DNA of 27,015 nucleotides, taken from positions 1 to 27,015 of IMG/VR virus record IMGVR_UViG_3300027833_001204, one strand, 5' to 3'. The notes beneath the pieces were generated by a model. It saw only the letters and a program-made list of their open reading frames with translations. It was not told the DNA's origin and made no database searches. Both the position numbers and the translations under genes were made by a program. How positions within the stretch are numbered: position 1 is the stretch's first letter; each line of letters opens with the position of its first letter. Below are positions 7,481 through 15,154 of the stretch, one piece after another. This stretch comes from a virus.

Positions 7481-8795
7481 ATTGTTTAAACTCTGGGTTA
7501 GCTAATAAAAAATCTTGTCCCCGGGTTTTATCTAAACGTTTGTTAAATTCAATACAGTCTTGCCAGTGTGTGGGGTGCATATCTTTTGCTTGTAAGAAAT
7601 TGATATTATCCTGTATTTGTTGTAGAGTAACCTGTTTGATAATGTCGTTTTCTTTTACTAGTTTATAGTCTAATACCTTAGTCTTCATTTGTTCTAAGCG
7701 GTTAACAACTTTTGTTTTGAGTAATTGTGGTATAACCTGCGCACTAAGAGCCATTGGATAGTTTACTCTATGCGAATAAAATATAATACCCATTTCTTCT
7801 AAAAAGTATTCAATAACTTCGTCAATTTGCATAATGTTATTTGCTTGTACAGTAAATGCACCTACAACCCTGCTTACATTAGGAAAGCTCTTAAATATTT
7901 TTACATTTTTTTCTATTTCACTAAACTTGCCGTTGCCTCTAATGTATTCATATGTGTCGTATATACCGTCTATGCTTACGTTTACAGCAATGCTTTTAAA
8001 CTTAGGCCAATAGTCGTGTATAGTTCGCCCGCCTTTAATACCTAGTGTAGTACCGTTTGTAGCGTATTTTAATTCTATATTCTCACCGTACTGTGCAAGT
8101 TTGTCTAGTATCTTATAGTGGTATGGATCCATTAACGGCTCACCGCCTGCAAACTCTACACGTCTAAAGAACGGTAGTAGTTTTTCAAAACTTGACCACC
8201 AGTTATCTGAGTTGTCAAATGGTCCAATATATTGTCCTGGCTTGTCTACTAGTGCATCGACTGTTGGTATTAGATAGTTGTTTTCTTTTTTGTAAAATTC
8301 AGTAACTTGATCCCAATCTTTCCAGCTTGTACTGTCCAAAGGATTGCACATACGACACTTTAAATTACACAAGTTATTGAGCTTAATTTCCATTGTAGGA
8401 AACTCAAAAGGCATGCTGTAATCGTCGTCTAAAGCGTCTAATGCATCAGGGTACAAGTTGACCCTAGCTTCCGGTATTACCCCCGCTGTATGACGCTGTC
8501 GTAAGCTCTGTACACCCTGATCTTCAAGGTCAAAGCACGGTTTACATACATCAGGACGTTCGTCATTTAGTACTTGTCTGCGTACTTCTTTCATAGCATT
8601 GTTATTCCATGCTTCTTCCAAAGTTTCTTTTTGTATCCATCCAATAGGCTGACTACGACAGCATACTTTGATAGCACCATCTTCTCTTGTAGCTAATCCT
8701 GTAAATGGATGCATACAAAATGTGCAACTATTTGACTTTGCCAAGAGCCCACTCCCTTTCTTTACACCAAAAGCAGTTTCCACACTCCGGAACAT
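7473..8795 (-). CDS. N-twitch-domain radical SAM protein (leftward copy)
   Basis: Numbered from a possible GTG at 8801, the Cys pattern is C29 (FCMHPF), C47-C48, C86 and C89 (CKPC), then the radical SAM motif C145-X3-C149-X2-C152 (NLCNLKCRMC) and GGEP at 219-222. This is the layout of 2070-3488. The start is uncertain: GTG 8801, ATG 8795 (behind an AGGTG ribosome-binding-like sequence; chosen here because it gives an N-terminal length like the paralogue) or TTG 8744 (behind AGGGAG). The first two overlap the upstream PP-loop gene by about 70 bases, the last by 17. All three keep every Cys. It overlaps the next gene by 8 bases and begins the leftward three-gene radical SAM cassette. Confidence 0.85.
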   Translation of the reverse strand: MFRSVETAFGVKKGSGLLAKSNSCTFCMHPFTGLATREDGAIKVCCRSQPIGWIQKETLEEAWNNNAMKEVRRQVLNDERPDVCKPCFDLEDQGVQSLRQRHTAGVIPEARVNLYPDALDALDDDYSMPFEFPTMEIKLNNLCNLKCRMCNPLDSTSWKDWDQVTEFYKKENNYLIPTVDALVDKPGQYIGPFDNSDNWWSSFEKLLPFFRRVEFAGGEPLMDPYHYKILDKLAQYGENIELKYATNGTTLGIKGGRTIHDYWPKFKSIAVNVSIDGIYDTYEYIRGNGKFSEIEKNVKIFKSFPNVSRVVGAFTVQANNIMQIDEVIEYFLEEMGIIFYSHRVNYPMALSAQVIPQLLKTKVVNRLEQMKTKVLDYKLVKENDIIKQVTLQQIQDNINFLQAKDMHPTHWQDCIEFNKRLDKTRGQDFLLANPEFKQYV

Positions 8796-9408
8796 TGTCA
8801 CCTGGTTTATATGTTTTATAATTCAATCCTTCAAACTCTCCTTCACAACTTCGAGTAGTATCTAATAAATCTGTAATGTTGTGATTATAATATTGTTGTA
8901 TGATCCAGTCTTTTTTAGTATACACGAAAGGATGACAAATGTCAATACCATTATGTACAAAATGTGGCTCAATGTGTCCATAGTCACGTTCTTCAACTTT
9001 GCCCGGAATATCAACATCTGGATTCATATTTACACCTGCATAAAGCGCATCTAAGTTGTACTTGTGTGCAATATACTCGTTGTGCGAGCGTAGTATAATT
9101 CTGTTGCCTGACTTCATTTTTCCATATTCGTCTTTGATAAGATATTCTGTAGGTTCCTCTAATTCAGGCGGAACTAAATTCTTATGTACATAAAACATAT
9201 GATCAAAGTTATTTTTAAACCATGCAATTACATTGTCGGCAACGTCTTCTTGCCAAGGTCTTGTTTTCCAGCAACGTATTTGTGTATTAAAATGTATTTC
9301 TATAGTTGTACTTACATTTTTACATATTAAGTAAGTGAGTAATGCACTGTCAGCACCACCACTTAAACTAATTCCAATACGTTTCCAATCTTTATTAATA
9401 TTTAACAA
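8728..9408 (-). CDS. QueC-like PP-loop ATPase with a Cys-rich C-terminus
   Basis: A 226-residue protein. SLSGGADSALL near residue 14 is the PP-loop of adenylating enzymes such as QueC, asparagine synthetase and GuaA. The C-terminus has a Cys set (RSCEGEF, then ECGNCFWCKER) laid out like the zinc site of QueC. QueC converts 7-carboxy-7-deazaguanine to preQ0, but this protein is divergent and lies among radical SAM genes rather than with QueE and FolE about 17 kb away, so another adenylation or amide/nitrile-forming role is as likely. The only start that fits is TTG at 9408: an in-frame stop lies four codons upstream and no ATG precedes the PP-loop. GAGG lies about 10 bases before it. It overlaps the upstream gene by 7 bases. 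Confidence 0.72.
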   Translation of the reverse strand: MLNINKDWKRIGISLSGGADSALLTYLICKNVSTTIEIHFNTQIRCWKTRPWQEDVADNVIAWFKNNFDHMFYVHKNLVPPELEEPTEYLIKDEYGKMKSGNRIILRSHNEYIAHKYNLDALYAGVNMNPDVDIPGKVEERDYGHIEPHFVHNGIDICHPFVYTKKDWIIQQYYNHNITDLLDTTRSCEGEFEGLNYKTYKPGDNVPECGNCFWCKEREWALGKVK

Positions 9409-10673
9409 TGTATTATATCCTCAAACCAATGACAGTTATTGTATTTAATTTTTGTATTTTCAATTTTTTGAATTGCTAGTTTAATATCTTGATTACTATA
9501 TTGTAAGTGTGTCATAGGATATTCTGATAGTATTGTACTAGTACATAATAATGTATCATCTTTCATAAACTTTGTTATTTTGTCAGTGTTTTTTATTAAA
9601 TCTATGTGTATAAATGATATGTTAGTATTTTCGCGCCAAGTGTTCCATAACGGAAAAAAATTCTGTACTGTATCAGTTTTAAGTGAATTAGAAAATATTA
9701 AGTCTGATTCTATAATAGGCTCGAGTAAAATATCTTTATCTTTACACCAATCCAAAACAAACGTCTCGTAATTGTTTCCGTCCCAATTTGCATACAGATG
9801 TTTTTTAAATTCAATATTATAAAAATTTGTATCATAGAATACTAATGTATTGCTACCTGCATTTAATGCTGTCATTTCTCCTAGAAATCCAGTTGCCGGA
9901 GATATCACAGTGTCTATATTTGAAAACATAGGAGAGTTTTCAAAGTGCCAAACGTTTAGAACTTTAAATTCCAATAAGTCATTGATTAATTCAATAAACA
10001 ATTCTTGTGCATTATCTAATCCTTCTATAATTTTTAGACTCTTAAGAGCATCTTCAAACCTATCAGTATTTTGAAGAGGATAACAATATCCTCGAGCTGG
10101 CAAATGCATACGTAGTCTGTTAGGAGGATATCGCCAATTTTCGTCCCAGTTACTAACACTAAAATTGTTTTCTAAACATTGTTCGATTATCTTAGTACCA
10201 AATTTGTCGTGTCTTGTTACAATATTATCTTCCATTGTAACGTATAAAGGAGCCCAGCCGCCGTGCATATCTTCAACACTCCGGCGTAAGTATTTGCCTT
10301 TAGCATATCCTTCATTAAAATTTAAATTTTTAAATGCAGATGTTCTTAATATAAAAAATTGTTCGTGAAAGTGTGGAGTTGTCTCATCGTCTTTTTGTAG
10401 TAAATGTGCCATTAGCCCTATATTAGACGGAATGTTATGTATGCTATTCCATATATGATCCGGCTCTAATATCACAGTGCCTGCAGTTGCTACTATGATT
10501 AACTCTGTTTTATCTAAATATTTTTCAATATCGTAATACGAATCTACAACTTCAATGGGGTAACCGTCATTATTGGTGATACTAATGAACGATTTAGTTA
10601 TCTGCATCATTTTATCATTTAACCAAGCACTATTAGAAAAGCTCGGTACTAAAACGAAAATCGCCTTGTGCAT
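9402..10673 (-). CDS. Two-part protein of unknown function, methyltransferase-like C-terminus
   Basis: A 423-residue protein I do not recognise. The first roughly 230 residues start with a hydrophobic strand (AIFVLVPSF), alternate strands and helices, and hold a HEQFFILRTSAF segment and a WAPLYVT segment, which recall GT-A-like glycosyltransferases without giving a clear DxD motif. The last roughly 190 residues have SPATGFLGEMTALNAG followed by LVFYDTN, which resembles a Rossmann nucleotide-binding loop and the end of strand 2 in methyltransferases. Both domain readings are tentative. It overlaps the upstream oxygenase gene by 41 bases, unusually much for this operon, and the PP-loop gene by 7. 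A role in the same pathway is inferred from position only. Confidence 0.6.
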   Translation of the reverse strand: MHKAIFVLVPSFSNSAWLNDKMMQITKSFISITNNDGYPIEVVDSYYDIEKYLDKTELIIVATAGTVILEPDHIWNSIHNIPSNIGLMAHLLQKDDETTPHFHEQFFILRTSAFKNLNFNEGYAKGKYLRRSVEDMHGGWAPLYVTMEDNIVTRHDKFGTKIIEQCLENNFSVSNWDENWRYPPNRLRMHLPARGYCYPLQNTDRFEDALKSLKIIEGLDNAQELFIELINDLLEFKVLNVWHFENSPMFSNIDTVISPATGFLGEMTALNAGSNTLVFYDTNFYNIEFKKHLYANWDGNNYETFVLDWCKDKDILLEPIIESDLIFSNSLKTDTVQNFFPLWNTWRENTNISFIHIDLIKNTDKITKFMKDDTLLCTSTILSEYPMTHLQYSNQDIKLAIQKIENTKIKYNNCHWFEDIIHC

Positions 10674-11280
10674 TTTGATCCTCCATTGCTTGATTCATTA
10701 TTGATTTCCATTCATCTGTTGAATCGTAGTGGTGTACTATTAGATGATATCGATCTTGATTACTATCATTCTTTACAGAGTGTGTATAACTAATATTTAC
10801 AGCATAAGCATCTCCAGGTAAAAAGTTTAAAGTACCTTCTTCCCAGTGCCATACACATTCTTTAGGATTTGATATTGCAAAGTTTACAGCACCTAGTACT
10901 TTATGATCAGTATCAGTATGTGGCTCAATATATCCTCCCGGCTCAAGCAACATAAAACGAACTCGAGCATAATGGTTACTAGGATACACTTGTTCTAACC
11001 ATTTTTTTGTAACAGGACAAGAATCAGCTATTTCTGTCCATTGCATATCACTTACAGCATCTTGGCAAGAATCGTAATATTCAGCCCATGCATACGGTTC
11101 TTTACTAGACTTGCCTATAATAGGAAGGCTATACCAACCTTTGGTTTTGTAAGTACTTCTGTATTCTATAAATTTATCTTTTAGTGCAGAAGCTTCTTTT
11201 AAAATTTCTTCATGTGGAAATGGAATATTTAATTTTAAACACTTAGCATTACTAAAAAAATATTCACGACCTATGTCCAT
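10633..11280 (-). CDS. Aspartyl/asparaginyl beta-hydroxylase-like Fe(II)/2-oxoglutarate oxygenase
   Basis: A 215-residue protein with the facial triad and 2-oxoglutarate arginine of the double-stranded beta-helix oxygenases: H121-T-D123 in IEPHTDTDH, H167 in YTHSV and R177 in DRYHLIVHH. GGYIEPHTD followed by NFAISNP, a VWHWEEG strand and LPGDAYAVN fits the Asp/Asn beta-hydroxylase family, whose members hydroxylate side chains of proteins or related small substrates using O2 and 2-oxoglutarate. It overlaps its neighbours by 10 (upstream) and 41 (downstream) bases in the leftward operon. Placement with radical SAM and PP-loop genes suggests a shared modification pathway; the actual substrate is unknown. 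Confidence 0.8.
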   Translation of the reverse strand: MDIGREYFFSNAKCLKLNIPFPHEEILKEASALKDKFIEYRSTYKTKGWYSLPIIGKSSKEPYAWAEYYDSCQDAVSDMQWTEIADSCPVTKKWLEQVYPSNHYARVRFMLLEPGGYIEPHTDTDHKVLGAVNFAISNPKECVWHWEEGTLNFLPGDAYAVNISYTHSVKNDSNQDRYHLIVHHYDSTDEWKSIMNQAMEDQNAQGDFRFSTELF

Positions 11281-11828
11281 CGTTCGTGCCTTTCTAAATT
11301 TTCAATGAATTTATCAGCGTGTATTTGCCATACTGTTTGATCAGTATGTCTATAATGTATGTCTTTGATTTTTTCAACAATGCCTAATTTAGCAAGTGTA
11401 GGAAAGTAATAGCTGTGTACTAATCTTTGGCTAGCAACAGTACTTGAATTACTTGTAGCATACATATTACCGTGTCCTGCCCATTTAATACATTGTGGAA
11501 GTAAAAATTGATCTGTTAAATTTTGATGTTCGGCAACTAACTTTTTAGGAGTAATAAGGCCTTTGTCCTTGCGGGACTCTGCAAATGTGCATACTCTAGT
11601 AAGTATTCTATAACTGTTTGGTCCCATAACATCGTCAAAACTGTGTGCTGCACAACTACCAACAGCACGATTGTTTTCGTATAATATCCAAACTTGCCAT
11701 TCACGTTCGTTATTAAAGCAATCAATCATTGCTTTTTGACTACTGTTATTAACAAATCCTCTACTAGTTGCTTCTGCATAAAACTCAGTTAGATCAAGTT
11801 GAGGGGTCCACTCTACTAGATTAAACAT
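11271..11828 (-). CDS. GNAT-like acyltransferase fold protein (tentative)
   Basis: A 185-residue protein. The segment REWQVWILYENNRAVGSCAA, followed by a strand-rich RILTRVCTF stretch, resembles the central strands of GNAT N-acyltransferases, where a residue's amine is acylated from acyl-CoA. The usual acetyl-CoA pyrophosphate loop (Q/RxxGxG/A) is not evident, so the call rests on the overall pattern. It overlaps the upstream kinase-like gene by 8 bases and the downstream oxygenase gene by 10. If the call is right it would be another group-transfer enzyme in the leftward operon. It could equally be a non-enzymatic relative. Confidence 0.5.
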   Translation of the reverse strand: MFNLVEWTPQLDLTEFYAEATSRGFVNNSSQKAMIDCFNNEREWQVWILYENNRAVGSCAAHSFDDVMGPNSYRILTRVCTFAESRKDKGLITPKKLVAEHQNLTDQFLLPQCIKWAGHGNMYATSNSSTVASQRLVHSYYFPTLAKLGIVEKIKDIHYRHTDQTVWQIHADKFIENLERHERWT

Positions 11829-12513
11829 AAATTTCTTTAGCCTTTTCCATTACATCATCTCTAAAGTTTGTTTTAAAACTATCAAATGCTAACAATTGTA
11901 TTTTTTGATGTTGAGTCGGCGCATCAACGTCAATGCCATTTGCTTGCATTTTAGGAAATAAGTCTGCTTGTCTATCTTCACTAATGTGGCTCATTACACT
12001 ACGTAAACTTATATCGTCATCACTTGAATCGTATGTAAAGAAATAATTCATACTTTTGAGTTTACCGTCTACAATAAAATAACTTGAAGGGTGCAAACTA
12101 TATTTGGTTAATCCTAAGTCTTTGTGTGCTTGTATAATTTCAAGCATCTGTGTATCCCAATCTGGTAAAACTTTCGAATAATCTGTACCAACACATCCAG
12201 CAAGTTCCCACATGTCAGGCCCGTCTATTTCTAAGTAGACTTTCCTAAACTCGTAGTCAATTTTAAATGCTGGTACGTGTTGCGGATACTCCTCACGCAT
12301 TAGTCTAAGATACTTTATTTCACGTTCAAACTTTTCATCCATTAAGTCTGCATCAACAACTTGATTATGTCCTCCGTGGTATCCTTCATCGTTGTAATAC
12401 CATTGACAAAACTTTCGTTTGTCGTCACTAATAAGGCTAGTGTAGATAAGATTGTTTCTACACAGTCCTTTTTCAGGTACATTGTTGTAATAATAGTCAT
12501 AATGATTCTGCAT
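11821..12513 (-). CDS. Kinase-like fold protein, probably degenerate
   Basis: A 230-residue protein and the first gene of the leftward operon. YLEIDGPDMWEL (about 93-104) resembles a kinase hinge, and KYSLHPSSYFIVDGKLKSMNYF (about 137-158, given here in short form: LHPSSYFIV, then DGKLKSMNYF) has the spacing of an aminoglycoside-kinase-type catalytic loop plus metal-binding strand. The expected catalytic Asp is a Ser or Pro and the metal Asp is replaced by Asn, so it may be a pseudokinase. The gene at 13893-14456 has a similar block. Its start lies 26 bases from the divergent start of 12540-13355 and no strong ribosome-binding sequence precedes it. Function unknown. Confidence 0.55.
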   Translation of the reverse strand: MQNHYDYYYNNVPEKGLCRNNLIYTSLISDDKRKFCQWYYNDEGYHGGHNQVVDADLMDEKFEREIKYLRLMREEYPQHVPAFKIDYEFRKVYLEIDGPDMWELAGCVGTDYSKVLPDWDTQMLEIIQAHKDLGLTKYSLHPSSYFIVDGKLKSMNYFFTYDSSDDDISLRSVMSHISEDRQADLFPKMQANGIDVDAPTQHQKIQLLAFDSFKTNFRDDVMEKAKEIYV

Positions 12514-12539
12514 ACTATTACTTACCGATAAGTATATAT

Positions 12540-13355
12540 ATGATTAAAGGAATTGGCGGGAAGCCCTATATAAACTTAGACCCTTACTTAGATATAGATG
12601 GATTTAAACAAATGCATCCTGAAATTTGTAAAGGATTTGCACTTGCACGTGACTATGCAAAAGAAGGCACCTGGATGGCCCCTGGATTTGATTGGAAAGA
12701 TGCTAGTTATATAATGAACTGGAAACCAATCTATAAAGCATGGGAAGAATATCAAGAACTAGATGATACTAATCCTATCAAGATTGAAGGTAATAAAATA
12801 TTACCTAAAGATTTTGGTGATTACAAACAGCGTAATATCTTTACACGCTATCTTAAAACTACATTGGGAGCAAACGATCCGTACATATATTACTTTTTAT
12901 GGAATGAAGGTGACTGGAATCAACGTAGTGCTGAACGTCAAAAAACAGAAGAAGCAATGTACTTTCCAGGAGTAGTTAATTGGGTTGAAAACTTACAAAC
13001 ACAAGGAATTATTGATCGTATTGGCAGAGTTATATTTTTTCACTGTGACCATAATGGTCGAGCATTTGAACATAGAGACTTAGACGCAGATAATGGAGTA
13101 CACGATGATAATCAATATAGTCCGCACAATGATGAATTTATACATATACGATATCGCACAAAGAGAGGATTCTATGTTTGGGATCCCGAGAGCGAAAATA
13201 AACACTACATAAACTGTAATGCAGCATTTTGGAATGACCAAGATTGGCACGGTGGTGAAAGTAGTGAAGAAGTAGAATATGGATTACGTATTGACTGTAA
13301 ATTTACATCTGAGTTTAGAAAAACACTTGGTATAGATTATTTAGATACGTACTAA
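12540..13355 (+). CDS. Fe(II)/2-oxoglutarate-oxygenase-like protein
   Basis: A 271-residue protein, the only rightward gene after 5492. It shows H178-R-D180 (FEHRDLD), H237 in DWHGGE and R250 in YGLRID, in the order and spacing of a double-stranded beta-helix oxygenase triad and its 2-oxoglutarate-binding arginine. The N-terminal 160 residues are helical and not recognised. It diverges from the kinase-like gene across a 26-base gap and its stop overlaps the convergent gene at 13352 by 4 bases. Hydroxylation of an unknown substrate is the likely role, inferred from motifs alone. Confidence 0.65.
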   Translation: MIKGIGGKPYINLDPYLDIDGFKQMHPEICKGFALARDYAKEGTWMAPGFDWKDASYIMNWKPIYKAWEEYQELDDTNPIKIEGNKILPKDFGDYKQRNIFTRYLKTTLGANDPYIYYFLWNEGDWNQRSAERQKTEEAMYFPGVVNWVENLQTQGIIDRIGRVIFFHCDHNGRAFEHRDLDADNGVHDDNQYSPHNDEFIHIRYRTKRGFYVWDPESENKHYINCNAAFWNDQDWHGGESSEEVEYGLRIDCKFTSEFRKTLGIDYLDTY

Positions 13356-13900
13356 CCCCAAATATTAAATAGATACTTAGGTTCTAATCCTGCGTTAGCT
13401 CCAGCATGCCAGCTCTTTCTATCTGGCCATTGATATACATTTCCTTGTGCTTCGTTATAAAAACACTTATCTTCTACAATAAATGTATGTCCAGGTTTAG
13501 GAATATCAATATGACAGTGATATCTTTTCATATCACCTGTAGAATTTAACGTAGCTTCGTCGTCTGTAATATCCCAATGCCATGGAGCAATATCACCAGG
13601 TTCTACTTTACTAATCCAGCAATTTATATAAGACGTCATTCCTGTAAATGCCATAAATTTATCAACTACTTCTTTTGAAAACTGTTGCCCTGGAAAAAAC
13701 ATACCCCAACTAGCATTGCCGCCTTCTGCTTTAAATTTATATCCTGCATCTCTAATAGGCTGAACAACCTCATCTACGCCTTCTACTTCATGTCCTACAT
13801 CATGTCTAGGCCCTATATAGGCAGGCGACACGTTATTAATTTCGAGTATAACAGTATTCCAGTCAATAACATCATTACAATTTCCTATAAATTTAATCAT
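13352..13900 (-). CDS. Fe(II)/2-oxoglutarate-oxygenase-like protein
   Basis: A 182-residue protein. The pattern is H108-W-D110 (APWHWD), a strand with YHCHIDIP, then H165 in SWHAGAN and a basic residue near 175 (EPKYLFNIWG), which fits the HxD...H...K/R layout of a short 2-oxoglutarate oxygenase. The ATG overlaps the upstream kinase-like stop by 8 bases (ATGATTAA), and the 3' end overlaps the end of the opposite-strand oxygenase gene by 4 bases, so transcripts from the two strands collide here. Substrate unknown. The motifs are convincing, but the subfamily is not one I can name. Confidence 0.65.
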   Translation of the reverse strand: MIKFIGNCNDVIDWNTVILEINNVSPAYIGPRHDVGHEVEGVDEVVQPIRDAGYKFKAEGGNASWGMFFPGQQFSKEVVDKFMAFTGMTSYINCWISKVEPGDIAPWHWDITDDEATLNSTGDMKRYHCHIDIPKPGHTFIVEDKCFYNEAQGNVYQWPDRKSWHAGANAGLEPKYLFNIWG

Positions 13901-14456
13901 TTAATGCTCCTCCGGGCCAGTCACCTATATTATTTTTTAATGTGTAATTATATGCATAGTCAACATCTAGATAACCGTTTTTAAATATAAATCTATCTTT
14001 GTTGTTTATAACACTTTTAAGAATCTTTTCTGATATCTTGTCTTCTTTTGGTATACATGCATGTAAATCCATGATGTGCATTTTATCTTCCTTTATGTAA
14101 AATGTATGCGGATAAGCATTAATTTTATAAACATCTATACTTTCTAAATCTTTTAATATATCTTTAATTTGCTGTCGCCAATCACTAGGTAATTCTTTGT
14201 TATAATGTAGCATATTATTAATATTCGTATTATACCATTTGAAAGTTATTTGCATTGTTTTAGCATCTACACTTATAATTTCAGGAGCATATGATTTATG
14301 ACTTACTAATCCTATTCCTCTTAGTTCCATATCAAACCAATATTTTTCATGAAAAGACATTACAAAGATATCATCATTATAATAACCATTATACATTGGA
14401 GTAGGTGTACACGCATATCCGTCTATATATTTTTTAAATTGTACTAGGTTATTCAT
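13893..14456 (-). CDS. Kinase-like fold protein
   Basis: Numbered from the ATG at 14456, a 187-residue protein. The frame can be opened from a TTG at 14468, but the ATG overlaps the upstream stop by 8 bases, as its neighbours do, so I prefer it. KINAYPHTFYIKEDKMHIMDL (middle of the protein; key residues K, N, H, then the D of IMDL) resembles the catalytic-loop Asn and metal-binding Asp region of small-molecule kinases, and it shares this block with 11821-12513. The N-terminal half has alternating strands that could be the N-lobe (FVMSFHEKYWFDMEL). Phosphotransfer to an unknown target is possible. It sits between two oxygenase-like genes. Confidence 0.5.
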   Translation of the reverse strand: MNNLVQFKKYIDGYACTPTPMYNGYYNDDIFVMSFHEKYWFDMELRGIGLVSHKSYAPEIISVDAKTMQITFKWYNTNINNMLHYNKELPSDWRQQIKDILKDLESIDVYKINAYPHTFYIKEDKMHIMDLHACIPKEDKISEKILKSVINNKDRFIFKNGYLDVDYAYNYTLKNNIGDWPGGALND

Positions 14457-15111
14457 ATGTAAGCTCAAAGTTTTCTGGCATTATTTTCTTAATATGGATT
14501 AATTCTTCATGAGTAGTATTAAAACTTACAATGTTATTATTTACACTGAACGAATTTATACAGTTGCGTTTGTTTGCTCGATTAAGCCATGGACTTAGTG
14601 TTTGATCAAATTGATATCTGCCGTCGACACCTTGCACACGTATTTTTATATTAATACTATTTTGTATATCGGCGTTTGTTAATAATTTTCTTACAACTAG
14701 TTGATATCTTGTGCTGTCACTAAAATTTACAGCACTGTGCAATATTCCAGCATCCATGCTATACCACAATCCTAATTGAGTTGTATGAAATGTTTTATTT
14801 TCTAAGTCAACTAGATAGTTTAAACCTTCTCCTAATGCTAGATGCCATCGGTCGTCAATATCTGCATGTGCGGTATAACACTTCTCTATATCTAATTTAA
14901 TGATGCGAGCTTCACCAATAACAGTTTGATTTAAACTATTAAGCAGTTGTTCCCAAGGGGTGTTTTTAAACTGTGGTTTAATAACCCATGGATCATAAAA
15001 AAATGATCCAGTGGGTTCGTTTAAACTAGTTTTGAAATCGTTTGTATCAAAGCTGTCAATAGCTGCTTTAATAAGAGAAATACTTACGGTACAATTAGTG
15101 TTTACGATCAT
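14449..15111 (-). CDS. Asp/Asn-hydroxylase-like Fe(II)/2-oxoglutarate oxygenase
   Basis: A 220-residue protein with H82-A-D84 (AHADIDDRWH), H125 in GILHSAVN and R135 in STRYQLVV, the ordered triad and arginine of the Asp/Asn beta-hydroxylase type. The spacing differs somewhat from 10633-11280, so they are distant relatives rather than recent copies. The last 75 residues are an unrecognised tail. A TATAAATA box on the same strand lies directly upstream (15117-15124), so close that a T4-type late start site would fall at about the A of the ATG. It is first in a three-gene leftward run that ends at 13352. Substrate unknown. Confidence 0.65.
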   Translation of the reverse strand: MIVNTNCTVSISLIKAAIDSFDTNDFKTSLNEPTGSFFYDPWVIKPQFKNTPWEQLLNSLNQTVIGEARIIKLDIEKCYTAHADIDDRWHLALGEGLNYLVDLENKTFHTTQLGLWYSMDAGILHSAVNFSDSTRYQLVVRKLLTNADIQNSINIKIRVQGVDGRYQFDQTLSPWLNRANKRNCINSFSVNNNIVSFNTTHEELIHIKKIMPENFELTYE

Positions 15112-15116
15112 AAAAG

Positions 15117-15124
15117 TATTTATA
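15117..15124 (-). promoter_or_regulatory. Exact T4 late-promoter box (TATAAATA) abutting an ATG
   Basis: TATAAATA on the minus strand lies five bases before the ATG of the 14449-15111 gene. With T4 geometry the transcript would begin at about 15111, the A of the ATG, which would make the message leaderless. The match is exact; function is inferred. Confidence 0.5.
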
Positions 15125-15154
15125 ATCGTGGTTTAGTAACTAATTATAAATTGA

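Noticed and set aside
14457-14468. TTG start at 14468 for the kinase-like gene
   Set aside because: ATG 14456 gives an 8-base overlap like that of neighbouring genes.
15127-15152. Possible weak terminator hairpin after the tail-fibre gene
   Set aside because: The inverted repeat is only about five bases, all AT-rich, with a large loop, so stability would be low.
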